From Kiritimatiellia bacterium (lineage in GTDB: Bacteria; Verrucomicrobiota; Kiritimatiellia; RFP12; UBA3636), in contig JAFUOX010000055.1 of NCBI GenBank assembly GCA_017481725.1, positions 1-64,000 on the forward strand: a stretch of DNA of 64,000 nt, in the 5' to 3' direction. Below the pieces are notes generated by a model. That model was not told the DNA's origin and searched no databases. It worked only from the letters and a program-made list of their open reading frames with translations. Each line of letters opens with the position of its first letter. Position 1 is the first letter of the stretch. Positions 36,221-44,895 of this stretch are shown here, one piece after another. Position numbers and translations under genes: made by a program.

Positions 36221-37060
36221 ATGAAAATTAAATTTACGAAAATGCATGGAGCTGGGAATGATTTTATTATTATCGATGACCGTGCTCAAAAATTTGATTT
36301 AACTGCGACCTCTTTGATTGCCAAGATATCAGCACGCGACAAAGGGATTGGCTGCGAGGGTGTGTTAATAATTCGAATGGCAGAGACTTTTTCTGGCAAT
36401 GATTTCAGAATGATATTTTTTAATCCAGATGGTTCTCGAGTTGGAATGTGTGGCAATGCAGCACGTTGTGTGGCATTATATGCATACAATAATGGCATAG
36501 CTGGTGAGTCTCAGCATATTTTAACAGATAGCGGAGTAATCATTGCAACGATTAAATCTGCTGAGTCGGGTGCTGAGGTTGTATCAATAAAAATGCCACA
36601 GCCTTCTGCAATAACTGAGTATGAAATTGATGGAATGAAATTTAATTGCATCAATACAGGTGTACCTCACGCAGTAACATTTTCTGAAAAGACATATACT
36701 CATGCAGAAGTTTATAGCATAGGTCGTTCTGTGCGTTATAATTCAAAGCTATTCCCAGAAGGAACAAATGTTGATTTTGTTTCTGCTGTAAATCAAAGCT
36801 TTTCAAGATATTCTTTGCATACATATGAGCGTGGAGTAGAGGCAGAGACAGGTGCTTGTGGAACTGGGGCCACTGCTTCTGCATTGGTTATGATTGCAAG
36901 GTTTGGTGCAATTTCTCCTGTTCGTTTTGATGTTCTATCAGGTGATGTTCTTGAGGTTTCTGCAGATTATGATGCAGCGAATGATGTTTTTTCTAATGTG
37001 TGTCTCACAGGGCCCGCTCGCATTGTTTCTGAAGGATTCTTTGATACTAATTGGTTTTAA
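36221..37060 (+). CDS. dapF: Diaminopimelate epimerase
   Basis: 279 residues. The two catalytic cysteines are Cys77 in GMCGNAARC and Cys213 in TGACGTGATAS. Other family motifs are MHGAGNDF and NPDGS. It converts LL- to meso-diaminopimelate for peptidoglycan and lysine. AAGAGG precedes the start. This shows that the organism makes DAP, hence probably a peptidoglycan wall. Confidence 0.96.
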   Translation: MKIKFTKMHGAGNDFIIIDDRAQKFDLTATSLIAKISARDKGIGCEGVLIIRMAETFSGNDFRMIFFNPDGSRVGMCGNAARCVALYAYNNGIAGESQHILTDSGVIIATIKSAESGAEVVSIKMPQPSAITEYEIDGMKFNCINTGVPHAVTFSEKTYTHAEVYSIGRSVRYNSKLFPEGTNVDFVSAVNQSFSRYSLHTYERGVEAETGACGTGATASALVMIARFGAISPVRFDVLSGDVLEVSADYDAANDVFSNVCLTGPARIVSEGFFDTNWF

Positions 37061-37120
37061 TTAATGTGTAATAAATTGGTTTTGTACTGAAAAACAAAAA
37101 CGTTAAATTTGGATATTAAT

Positions 37121-38317
37121 ATGAAAAAAACAACAGCTGTTAATATGGTTATTGCTCAGAGTGGTGGCCCTTCAATGGTTATTAATCAAAGCCTTGTTGG
37201 TGCTGTGGTTACAGCCTTGAACCAAAAGAAAATTGGCAAGATTTATGGTGCAGTACATGGAATTGATGGCATTTTAAATGAGAATTTCTTAGACATGCGT
37301 GCATATGATGAGGCAACTCTGCTTGGTGTAGCACAAACTCCATCATCTGCTTTAGGAAGTGTTCGCAAAAAACCTACAGAGGAAGATTGTAAAAAAATAT
37401 TTGAGGTACTTAAGAAATACGAGATTGGTTATTTTTTCTATATAGGTGGAAATGATTCTGCTGAAACAGCATATATTGTTAGTGAGATGGCAAAAAAACA
37501 CTCCTTCCCATTGAAGTGCTTTCATATTCCAAAGACAATTGATAATGATCTAAGAGAGAATGATCACACACCAGGCTATGGTAGTGCAGCTCGCTATGTT
37601 GCTATGGCTTTTATGGGAGATAATCTTGATAATGTTGCTCTTGGAGGAGTAAAAATCAACATTGTTATGGGTAGGCACGCAGGCTTTCTCACCGCAGCAT
37701 CTGCATTGGCTCGTCAGCACGATGATGATGGCCCTCATCTCGTTTATTTGCCAGAGGTGCCATTTTCAATGGATAAGTTTTTAAAGGATATAGCTGCTAT
37801 GATGAAAAAGTTTGGTCGCTGTGTTGTGGCAGTGTCAGAGGGTATAGCAGATAAATCTGGCAAGCCAATAGCAACCTTGTTGGGTGGCACTGAGAAGGAT
37901 TCTCATGGAAATGTTCAGCTTAGTGGCACAGGTGCTTTGGGTGATATGCTTGCTCGTGAGATTAAAGCAAAGCTTGGTATTAAGCGTGTTCGTGCAGATA
38001 CATTTGGTTATATTCAGCGCTCTTTCCCGGGTGCTCCTTCGTATCCTGATAGAGCAGATGCTTTTGCAGTAGGTGAGACTGCTGTTAAGCTTGCTGTTGG
38101 TGGAAGGTTTGATTGTGGCTCTATTGCGATTAAGCGCTTGGCTGGCAAAAAGTATAAAGCAAAGTATGAGTGCGTGCCTTTAAAGAGTGTGGCTGGAAAA
38201 ACAAAGACAATGCCACGTAGCTTTATTAATCGAGCTGGAAATAATGTGACACAAGCATTTATTGATTATGCTGCACCTTTAGTTGGCGAGTTGCCAAAGA
38301 TGGAAAGACTAATCTAA
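37121..38317 (+). CDS. Pyrophosphate-dependent phosphofructokinase-type enzyme
   Basis: 398 residues from ATG 37121 (the frame also opens at TTG 37109). PFK fold: the start MVIAQSGGPSMVINQSL, then YIGGNDSAETA with Asp112 where ATP-dependent enzymes have Gly, and PKTIDNDL. The GGxD variant and PKTIDND are typical of PPi-dependent enzymes, which phosphorylate fructose 6-phosphate reversibly with pyrophosphate. Biochemical phosphodonor is inferred. Confidence 0.88.
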   Translation: MKKTTAVNMVIAQSGGPSMVINQSLVGAVVTALNQKKIGKIYGAVHGIDGILNENFLDMRAYDEATLLGVAQTPSSALGSVRKKPTEEDCKKIFEVLKKYEIGYFFYIGGNDSAETAYIVSEMAKKHSFPLKCFHIPKTIDNDLRENDHTPGYGSAARYVAMAFMGDNLDNVALGGVKINIVMGRHAGFLTAASALARQHDDDGPHLVYLPEVPFSMDKFLKDIAAMMKKFGRCVVAVSEGIADKSGKPIATLLGGTEKDSHGNVQLSGTGALGDMLAREIKAKLGIKRVRADTFGYIQRSFPGAPSYPDRADAFAVGETAVKLAVGGRFDCGSIAIKRLAGKKYKAKYECVPLKSVAGKTKTMPRSFINRAGNNVTQAFIDYAAPLVGELPKMERLI

Positions 38318-38343
38318 ATCTCATCTCAATTTAAATTTATAAA

Positions 38344-40173
38344 ATGGTGTCGCTATCAACAAAAGAATGTCTCGGCAAAAATGGCCGTTTGAGTGTTATA
38401 TTGCCAGCCTATAATTTAGGCTCGTGCATATATGACAATATTCTTGCAGTTGCTAAAGAATTAAATGACATTCCTTTTGAGCTGGTGCCAGTTGATGATG
38501 GAAGCACTGATAATACAGCACTTGAAATAGAGCGTGCAATGTCAGCATTGCCAGATGGCGTAGTAGTTCCAGTAGTGCTTAAAAAGAATAAAGGCAAGGG
38601 TGCTGCTTTGACTGCCGGCTTGCGGGCTTCAAGTGGTTCGCATATTATGCTTCTTGATGGCGATTTGGATTTGAACCCAAATCATGTTTGGGGCTTCTTT
38701 GATGTGATGAAAGAAGCCAATGCAGATGTGGTTATTGGCTCAAAGCTCCATAAGAAATCAAATATAAAATATCCTTTTCGTAGGCGCGTTGCAAGCTTTG
38801 TATATTATAGCTTGGTGCGTTTGTTAGTTAAGCTTCCTGTGCATGACACGCAAACTGGAGCTAAACTTTTTAAGAGGGAAGCTCTACAATATGCCTTTGA
38901 CCGTATGCTAGCAAAGCGCTTTGCTTTTGATTTTGAGGTTTTGACAATTCTTTATAACAAGGGGTATAAGATTGCAGAGGCTCCTGTTGAATTTGATTTT
39001 GGCGAGAAAATGGGGTGCTTGACGGCATCAAATGTAAAAAATGTAATGCTCGACACTCTAGGCGTTTTCTATAGGCAAAGACTTTTGCATTATTATGATT
39101 CGGTAGAGGTTTGCCCAATGCCTAAACCAGTTCCAGGTGTTTCTATTATCATTGCTTGCCCAAATCATGCGTCGTGCTTAGATGAATGCATTGAAAAAAT
39201 CTCTTTACAGGATTGGGGTCGTGAGCTTGAGGTAATTATTCTTCCAAATGAAGCTTTTCCTATGCCAAAAGAATATCCTGAATTTGTGAGAATTGTCCCA
39301 ACAGGAAAAATTCGCCCTGCAGAGAAGCGTAATATTGGTATAAAAGAAGCTAAATACGAGCTTTTGGCTTTTGTCGATGATGATGCTGCACCTCTCGATG
39401 GTTGGTTGGAGCATGCTGTCCCATATTTTTCAGATGACACAGTTGTAGGTGTTGGAGGCCCTGCATTGACGCCTTCTACTGATAGCTTCCTTTCAGCAGC
39501 TGGTGGCAGGGTCTATGCAAATATTTTTGTTTCAGGAGGCTATCGGAGACGTTATATTCCAACTCGAGTATGCAACGATGATGATTTGCCAAGCTGTAAT
39601 TTGTTTGTGCGCAAAGCTGCGGTAGAGTCAGTTGGTGGTTATGATGTCCGATATTGGCCCGGTGAGGATACTCAGCTATGCATGGCACTTACAGAAAACA
39701 CAGGAAAGCGTATTGTATATGATCCGTGGGTTCAGGTTACCCACCATAGACGTTCGTTGTTCTTGCCGCATTTGCGTCAGGTGTCTAGGTATGCACGTCA
39801 TAGAGGACATTTTGCACGTCGAGGCTTCAGCACCTCTTTCCGCCTCTGCTATATGGTGCCAACAGCGTTTGTGATTGGTGTTTTGCTTGGAGGTATTGTT
39901 GTAACCATTGCAAATGCTTCGTGGCTAACATGGCTTTATATGATTTGTTGCGGTGCGTATTTGTTTCTTACTCTAATTAGCTCTTTCTCATTAAATTTAT
40001 TTATGTGGATTGTGACATGGTTAGGTGTTGTCGCCACACATTTTGCTTATGGTATTAATTTTGCCTATGGATGGTTTGCTCCAAGAATGGAAACAAAGGT
40101 GAAATCCTTTGATCATTTTGGAGATAAAGCACCATCGTCAAATTCTTCAAATAATGATAGGAACAAAGACTAA
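38344..40173 (+). CDS. Double family 2 glycosyltransferase with membrane tail
   Basis: 609 residues. Domain 1 (about 15-235) has LSVILPAYNLGS, VDDGSTDNT and LLDGDLDL, like polyprenyl-phosphate glucosyl/mannosyl transferases. Domain 2 (about 260-480) starts GVSIIIACPNHASC and has FVDDDAAP and WPGEDTQLC. Two to three membrane helices follow (about 505-590). A fusion of two GT-A domains suggests that two sequential sugars are added, or that a lipid-linked sugar is made and used. The stop overlaps the next gene (TAATG). Confidence 0.85.
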   Translation: MVSLSTKECLGKNGRLSVILPAYNLGSCIYDNILAVAKELNDIPFELVPVDDGSTDNTALEIERAMSALPDGVVVPVVLKKNKGKGAALTAGLRASSGSHIMLLDGDLDLNPNHVWGFFDVMKEANADVVIGSKLHKKSNIKYPFRRRVASFVYYSLVRLLVKLPVHDTQTGAKLFKREALQYAFDRMLAKRFAFDFEVLTILYNKGYKIAEAPVEFDFGEKMGCLTASNVKNVMLDTLGVFYRQRLLHYYDSVEVCPMPKPVPGVSIIIACPNHASCLDECIEKISLQDWGRELEVIILPNEAFPMPKEYPEFVRIVPTGKIRPAEKRNIGIKEAKYELLAFVDDDAAPLDGWLEHAVPYFSDDTVVGVGGPALTPSTDSFLSAAGGRVYANIFVSGGYRRRYIPTRVCNDDDLPSCNLFVRKAAVESVGGYDVRYWPGEDTQLCMALTENTGKRIVYDPWVQVTHHRRSLFLPHLRQVSRYARHRGHFARRGFSTSFRLCYMVPTAFVIGVLLGGIVVTIANASWLTWLYMICCGAYLFLTLISSFSLNLFMWIVTWLGVVATHFAYGINFAYGWFAPRMETKVKSFDHFGDKAPSSNSSNNDRNKD

Positions 40174-41630
40174 TGAAGCTACTAATCGGATATGTCCCAT
40201 TGATTTCTGAAAAGGGTGTTCCTTTGCTATCACAGAATCGTCAATTCCAATGGTTTTCAAAACCAACCTATGTTTATCCTATGGTGCCGGCCTCTGCTGC
40301 AACACTGCTTAAAAGCTTAGGACATGATGTCTATTGGCTTGATGGTATTGCAGAAAATCTTTCGGAAGAACAGTTTTTATCTCGTTATCTAGAGATTGGT
40401 GCAGATTTGTTTCTTTTAGAAACTAAGACACCTGTGATTAAGCAAACATGGGCTGCAATTGATAAGCTTAAAGAATTGGCTCCTTCTACACGTATAGTCA
40501 TTTGTGGTGACCATGTTACAGCAATGCCGGAGGAGACACTTAAAAATTGTAAAGTTGATTATGTGCTTTTAGGTGGCGATTATGATTTCTCTTTGAGAGC
40601 ATTGGTTGATTCTATTGAAGTTGGGGCTATGCCTCCAAGTGGCTTTATGTGGCATGGTGCTGATGGAGAAATTTGTGGAGAAAAGTCCTTTTGTATTGCT
40701 AATAATGATTTAAATACCCTGCCACTAATTGATAGAGAGCTAACAAAATGGGAGCTTTATAGCAAGGAAAATGGTAACTTTCGTTATACTCCAGGCACTT
40801 ATACAATGGTAGGTCGCGATTGCTGGTGGGGTAAATGTAAATTTTGCTCATGGACTACAATTTATCCAGAATGGCGCACACGTACCCCACAAAGTCTCCT
40901 TGATGAAATAGGGGAGATTATTGAAAAATATTATGTAAAGGAAATTTTTGATGATACTGGATGTTTTCCTGCGGGTGCATGGCTAAGGGAATTTTGTGAG
41001 GGGATGATTTCTCGCGGCTACAATAAAAAGGTAATTCTTGGTTGCAATATGATACCTGGTGCCGTAGATTTTGAGCTTTATAAGCTTATGGCAAAGGCAG
41101 GCTTCAGGTTTGTGCTTTTTGGATTGGAATCCGCATCAGAAGCAACTCTTGATCGTATTCGCAAATGTCCTAAGGCTAAGGCCATCGAAGAGTCTATGGC
41201 GATGGCTCACAAAGCAGGCTTGCGCCCTCATGTGACTTGTATGGTTGGTTATCCATGGGAAACGCTTGAGGAGGCAAAGCAAACTATTGCAATGACAAAG
41301 CGCATGTTTGATAATGGTAGTATTGATACTCTTCAAGGAACAATTGTTATGCCTTATCCTGGCACTCCTCTGTTTAGAGAATGTGAAGAAAATGGATGGC
41401 TTAAAACTCGTGATTGGGAACGCTATGATATGCGTGAACCAATTATGAAGTGTGAAATACCGGATGAAGAGCTATTTTCTTTAATCCGCGGACTTTATAC
41501 CTCATTTATTTCTCCAAAATTTATTTGGCGACAGCTAGTTTCTATAAGAAATTGGCGGGATTTTGTATTTCTTTGGCGTGCAGGCCTTAGAGTATTAGGG
41601 CATTTACTTGACTTTAAGTCAAAAAAATAG
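40173..41630 (+). CDS. B12-binding-type radical SAM protein with CX4CX2C motif
   Basis: 485 residues. The N-terminal part (about 1-150) has the Rossmann layout of cobalamin-binding domains, without the DxHxxG motif. The radical SAM domain begins near residue 215 with RDCWWGKCKFCSW. The cysteines are spaced CX4CX2C, one more than the standard CX3CX2C; the codons read clearly. The downstream barrel includes FDDTGCFPAG, FGLESASEATLDRI and a GYPWETLEEA block typical of this class. Translational coupling to a double glycosyltransferase suggests modification of a glycolipid or lipid head group; that is inference. Confidence 0.8.
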   Translation: MKLLIGYVPLISEKGVPLLSQNRQFQWFSKPTYVYPMVPASAATLLKSLGHDVYWLDGIAENLSEEQFLSRYLEIGADLFLLETKTPVIKQTWAAIDKLKELAPSTRIVICGDHVTAMPEETLKNCKVDYVLLGGDYDFSLRALVDSIEVGAMPPSGFMWHGADGEICGEKSFCIANNDLNTLPLIDRELTKWELYSKENGNFRYTPGTYTMVGRDCWWGKCKFCSWTTIYPEWRTRTPQSLLDEIGEIIEKYYVKEIFDDTGCFPAGAWLREFCEGMISRGYNKKVILGCNMIPGAVDFELYKLMAKAGFRFVLFGLESASEATLDRIRKCPKAKAIEESMAMAHKAGLRPHVTCMVGYPWETLEEAKQTIAMTKRMFDNGSIDTLQGTIVMPYPGTPLFRECEENGWLKTRDWERYDMREPIMKCEIPDEELFSLIRGLYTSFISPKFIWRQLVSIRNWRDFVFLWRAGLRVLGHLLDFKSKK

Positions 41631-41721
41631 CAAAATATTGGTTGTAAATATTTGTTTTAGTGATTTGGATTATATTGATTTATAGAAAAAGTATCCAAAT
41701 TGATAAAAAAAAGGATAAAAA

Positions 41722-42192
41722 GTGAACGAAGAAGTTAAAGAGCTACCAGAGATACTTGAAAATACAATTTTCATTCCTGCTCTAAAGGCGACAACAAAAG
41801 AGGATGTGTTAGCTGAGCTTTCAGATACATTAGTTGAGCGTGGAGCAATTTCTAAAGAAGCCCGCAATTCTATTTGTGCAGCCTTGAAGGAACGTGAAGA
41901 AAAAATGTCAACAGGTATGCAATATGGAATAGCAATACCTCATGCAAAGTCAGATCTTGTATCCAGCTTAATTACGATGATTGCAATCTCTCCTAATGGA
42001 GTTGATTTTGATTCTTTGGATGGCGATTTATCTACTATTTTCGTTGCCACATTAAGTCCTACTGCCGATACAAATTCGCATATCAAGTTTTTGGCAGAGG
42101 TTAGTAGAAATCTCTCTAGCAAGAAGATCCGTGAAATGCTTTTGTCAGCAAAAAATCTTCAAGAGATGAAAGCTGCAATCTGTGGTGAATAA
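41722..42192 (+). CDS. PTS fructose/nitrogen-type EIIA protein
   Basis: 156 residues, GTG start. One EIIA domain of the fructose/mannitol-PtsN family with the phosphorylation site IAIPHAKS (His74). There is no fused EIIB or EIIC, so it is probably regulatory like PtsN. It would accept phosphate from the HPr encoded at 5543. It stands alone, with its own terminator. Confidence 0.88.
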   Translation: MNEEVKELPEILENTIFIPALKATTKEDVLAELSDTLVERGAISKEARNSICAALKEREEKMSTGMQYGIAIPHAKSDLVSSLITMIAISPNGVDFDSLDGDLSTIFVATLSPTADTNSHIKFLAEVSRNLSSKKIREMLLSAKNLQEMKAAICGE

Positions 42193-42202
42193 CAAAAAAA
42201 AC

Positions 42203-42227
42203 GTGGGCAGTTTGTTCACACTTTTTT
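42203..42227 (+). terminator. Terminator after EIIA gene
   Basis: GTGGGCA (42203-42209) pairs with TGTTCAC (42213-42219), with two G-T pairs, followed by ACTTTTTT. Confidence 0.55.
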
Positions 42228-42264
42228 CACTTTTACAAAATGCAAAAAAATATTAAAGTTATAG

Positions 42265-42293
42265 TTGATTATTTGTCAAAAAAGGCTTACAAT
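42265..42293 (+). promoter_or_regulatory. Promoter of exported-protein gene
   Basis: TTGATT (42265-42270), a 17-base spacer and TACAAT (42288-42293), 43 bases before the ATG at 42337. Confidence 0.6.
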
Positions 42294-42336
42294 ACCGAGC
42301 CAATTTTTTAAGCAAGTAAAGGAGAAAAAACATAAT

Positions 42337-43410
42337 ATGAAAAATGTATTATTTATTATATTGTGCTTAATATCTGTAATTTCATTAGCAGAAACAAAGT
42401 TTGATTCACTTTCTTATTGGACAAACTTTGATGATGAAGATGTAAAGGACGATTTCGTTCCTTGTAGTGTTGCTGAAGACAAGTATCCTGGTCCATCAAC
42501 AAATGCTAGACATTCTTTTGAGGACGGAGTTTTATTGATGGAGTCTGCTTACGATAAGAAGGTTGCTGTTGCTCTTATTGAGGGTGGTGCTCAGTCAGAA
42601 GAAGAGGTACTCATTCAACACGTTCATGAGATGGTAGATGGTAAGGAAGTAGAAAAATCTATCATAGGTAAACCATTTGGAGTTTATACAAATACAGTTA
42701 TCCAAATGAGCTATGAGCTTACAATACCTAATACATATCTACATACGAATCATTTGGTTTATGTTGTGTCAAGAAAAGGTTCTTCTGTTGAAAATCCTTT
42801 GGCAAAAGATCAGTATGATGGACCACATAGTTATCGTGTTCCATTCTATAGAGCACAATATAATGGAAAAACATTATCTATTTGTGAATACACATTTTTT
42901 AATTATGCAGATAACCCAGCATTTGAAGGGAATGTCCGTGTTTTAGCTAGTGCACCTGCGACTACAGAAACCGCTGATGGTACATATACAATTAAGTTTA
43001 CTACAATGGGTGGCTATGATGGTGATAACAATGGTATAGGTGGTCAGCCTTGCAATCTATATGCAGAGCTACGTTATGCAGGTAAATTGATAGCAAAGGT
43101 TTCTGCTGTTGATTATCCATTCAATTGGAATAGTGGACCAGAAGTTTCTGGTGACTATGTTCCACAGTTTGATCCAACAGGTGATTCAGGAACTTATCCA
43201 ATTTGGACTCATGCAGGAGGAGAGTGGGAGAGAAGAACTGCACGTGATGTTCAACACCCTAATACAGATATTCGCATTCCAGGATGGACAACAATCGGTA
43301 TTATTCCTATAACAAAAATTGGCGGAACAAAGCATGGTATTAAGGTTACAAACTTCTCTGTTTCTAACATTGACAGAAGTGCCTTTGAGAATGTCCTGAT
43401 TATCCGTTAG
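42337..43410 (+). CDS. Exported protein of unknown function
   Basis: 357 residues from ATG 42337 (AAAGGAG upstream; the frame opens earlier at a TTG, which would hide the signal peptide). The signal peptide MKNVLFIILCLISVISLA is followed by a beta-rich, Tyr/Trp/Asp/Gly-rich sequence with no family recognised; the alternating pattern is like a lectin or jelly-roll carbohydrate-binding protein. It has its own promoter and a strong terminator, so it is a single-gene unit. Confidence 0.75.
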   Translation: MKNVLFIILCLISVISLAETKFDSLSYWTNFDDEDVKDDFVPCSVAEDKYPGPSTNARHSFEDGVLLMESAYDKKVAVALIEGGAQSEEEVLIQHVHEMVDGKEVEKSIIGKPFGVYTNTVIQMSYELTIPNTYLHTNHLVYVVSRKGSSVENPLAKDQYDGPHSYRVPFYRAQYNGKTLSICEYTFFNYADNPAFEGNVRVLASAPATTETADGTYTIKFTTMGGYDGDNNGIGGQPCNLYAELRYAGKLIAKVSAVDYPFNWNSGPEVSGDYVPQFDPTGDSGTYPIWTHAGGEWERRTARDVQHPNTDIRIPGWTTIGIIPITKIGGTKHGIKVTNFSVSNIDRSAFENVLIIR

Positions 43411-43442
43411 TTTTGATTAAGACAACAGTTTTATGAGTTGGT

Positions 43443-43480
43443 GAGCATCCTTTATAAAGAGGGTGCTCATTTCTTTTTTT
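43443..43480 (+). terminator. Strong terminator after exported-protein gene
   Basis: GAGCATCC (43443-43450) pairs with GGGTGCTC (43461-43468), one G-T pair, loop of 10, then ATTTCTTTTTTT. Confidence 0.82.
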
Positions 43481-43570
43481 CTGGTGGCGTGATGGATAGC
43501 TGAAAGATAGATTTTGGCTTTTGTTGTCGTTTTTTATTAAATATAAATTTAATGATTTGATATGTTATAT

Positions 43571-43794
43571 TTTCTTTTGCATTGAAGGTCTAATTATCAT
43601 ATAATTAGAGCGTGCTTTTTTAAGAATTTCGCTTGATATTATAAGTGAAAGAATAATGTTATACAAAATACTTGAAAGGTAAGTAAAATGATTATCGCAA
43701 TTGGTTCAGATCATGGTAGATTTGTTCAGAAGGAAGCAGTAAAGAAATTGCTTGAAGCAAAAGGATATGAGGTTGTAGATTTTGGTTGTTATAG
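43571..43794 (+). repeat. Direct repeat copy 1: rpiB-glyA promoter and 5' end
   Basis: Matches 44681-44895. Both have TTGCAT, 17 bases, TATAAT (43577-43605 here) with the -10 box inside a palindrome (43590-43608). The last 62 bases (43733-43794) are identical to 44834-44895. A different leader hairpin occupies the middle of each copy. Confidence 0.9.
43577..43608 (+). promoter_or_regulatory. Duplicated rpiB promoter, copy 1
   Basis: TTGCAT (43577-43582), 17 bases, TATAAT (43600-43605). The palindrome CTAATTAT-CAT-ATAATTAG (43590-43608) covers the -10 box. It may now drive the acetyltransferase gene downstream. Confidence 0.6.
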
Positions 43795-43831
43795 GCATGA
43801 AGAATTTAGGTGCATCACGTGTGCTAGTTAA
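43688..43831 (+). pseudogene. Truncated RpiB remnant
   Basis: A 47-codon frame. The first 36 residues match the RpiB part of the fusion gene at 44789 (SDHG start, then the [12 protein letters not shown] stretch). It then reads RHEEFRCITCAS and stops. The RHEE-R end resembles the RHxRR segment near the C-terminus of RpiB, so the gene may have lost its middle by deletion. It cannot encode a working isomerase. Confidence 0.75.
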
Positions 43832-43893
43832 GTAATCAAGACCAGAAGAAAAGTAGACGATATTTGAATTAAAAAGATATTAGGGGTGAGTTT

Positions 43894-44532
43894 ATGTCAG
43901 AGATGCGAGAAAAATTGCATACCACAGAGCTGTATTTCCCAGAGGACGAGGAGATAATGGCGGAGCAGCTTCAATGTCTTGATAGGCTTTATGATTATAA
44001 TCAGACGCGACCCACTCAGTTGGGGAAAAGAGTTGAGATGCTCAAGGAAATGTTTGCGGAAATCGGGGAAGGAAGCTACATTGAGCCACCTTTACATGCT
44101 AATTGGGGCGGTAAATTTGTTCATTTTGGCAGAAATGTTTATGCTAATTTTAATTTAACACTTGTGGATGATACGCATATTTTTGTTGGTGATTGTACAT
44201 TGTTAGGACCCAATGTGGTGTTAGCGACGGCAGGTCATCCATTGGTGCCGGAGCTTCGTGAAAAGGCATATCAATTTAATGCACCAATACGGATTGGACG
44301 CAACTGTTGGTTGGGGGCAGGAGTTATTGTGTTACCAGGAATGACGATTGGAGACAATGTTGTTGTGGGAGCCGGTGCCGTTGTAACAAAGGATTTGCCA
44401 GATGGAGTTGTTGCGGTAGGTAATCCTTGTCGCATTTTGCGTGAGATTGGGCAACAAGATAGAGAAACCTATTTTAAGGGGCGTAAGATAGACGAATCTG
44501 TATTTGAGAAGGCAAAATCGATTCAGCGATAG
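43894..44532 (+). CDS. Maltose/galactoside-type O-acetyltransferase
   Basis: 212 residues. The N-terminal Maa domain is followed by left-handed beta-helix hexapeptide repeats (IGRNCWLGAGVIVLPG, VVVGAGAVV). The His of ATAGHPLVPE is the expected catalytic base of this family. It moves acetyl from acetyl-CoA to a sugar hydroxyl. It lies between the two copies of the rpiB promoter region, so it was probably inserted or captured by the duplication. Confidence 0.9.
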   Translation: MSEMREKLHTTELYFPEDEEIMAEQLQCLDRLYDYNQTRPTQLGKRVEMLKEMFAEIGEGSYIEPPLHANWGGKFVHFGRNVYANFNLTLVDDTHIFVGDCTLLGPNVVLATAGHPLVPELREKAYQFNAPIRIGRNCWLGAGVIVLPGMTIGDNVVVGAGAVVTKDLPDGVVAVGNPCRILREIGQQDRETYFKGRKIDESVFEKAKSIQR

Positions 44533-44680
44533 GGTAATAATGCAGGTATATGGCAGCCTACGAATAGTGAGGGGTAAACCGTAGTGTTAACTCCAGTATA
44601 TTTGGAAAAATGAGCTGTATTTGTGTTTTTACTGGCGAATATAATGATAATTATGTTGGATAAGGCTCAATAGGTAACAT

Positions 44681-44895
44681 TTTCCTTTGCATTGGGATGC
44701 TAATTATTATATAATTAAAGCGTGTTTTTTATTAGCATTTGCCCTATATTGTTAGGGCAGATATTTGTAATTGAGTGAAAGGTATTTTATGAAAATAGCA
44801 GTTGGTTCAGACCATGGTGGATATGCACAAAAAGAAGCAGTAAAGAAATTGCTTGAAGCAAAAGGATATGAGGTTGTAGATTTTGGTTGTTATAG
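44681..44895 (+). repeat. Direct repeat copy 2: rpiB-glyA promoter and 5' end
   Basis: The intact partner of 43571-43794. It holds TTGCAT (44687-44692), TATAAT (44710-44715) and a leader hairpin TGCCCTA...TAGGGCA, then the first 35 codons of rpiB-glyA. Confidence 0.9.
44687..44717 (+). promoter_or_regulatory. rpiB-glyA promoter with palindrome on the -10 box
   Basis: TTGCAT (44687-44692), 17 bases, TATAAT (44710-44715). TAATTAT-TAT-ATAATTA (44701-44717) is palindromic and covers the -10 box. The promoter is conserved in the duplicate at 43577. Confidence 0.65.

Larger units (their letters stand above)
43411..43893. other. Intergenic region holding a broken rpiB duplicate
   Basis: 483 bases. 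It contains a terminator (43443-43480), then a copy of the promoter, leader and 5' coding part of the rpiB-glyA gene (43571-43794), then about 60 bases with nothing recognised before the acetyltransferase gene. Confidence 0.75.

Noticed and set aside
41608-41628. Inverted repeat TTGACTTTAAGTCAA followed by A run at the end of the radical SAM gene
   Set aside because: Lies inside the coding region before the stop and is followed by A, not T, so it is not a + strand terminator.
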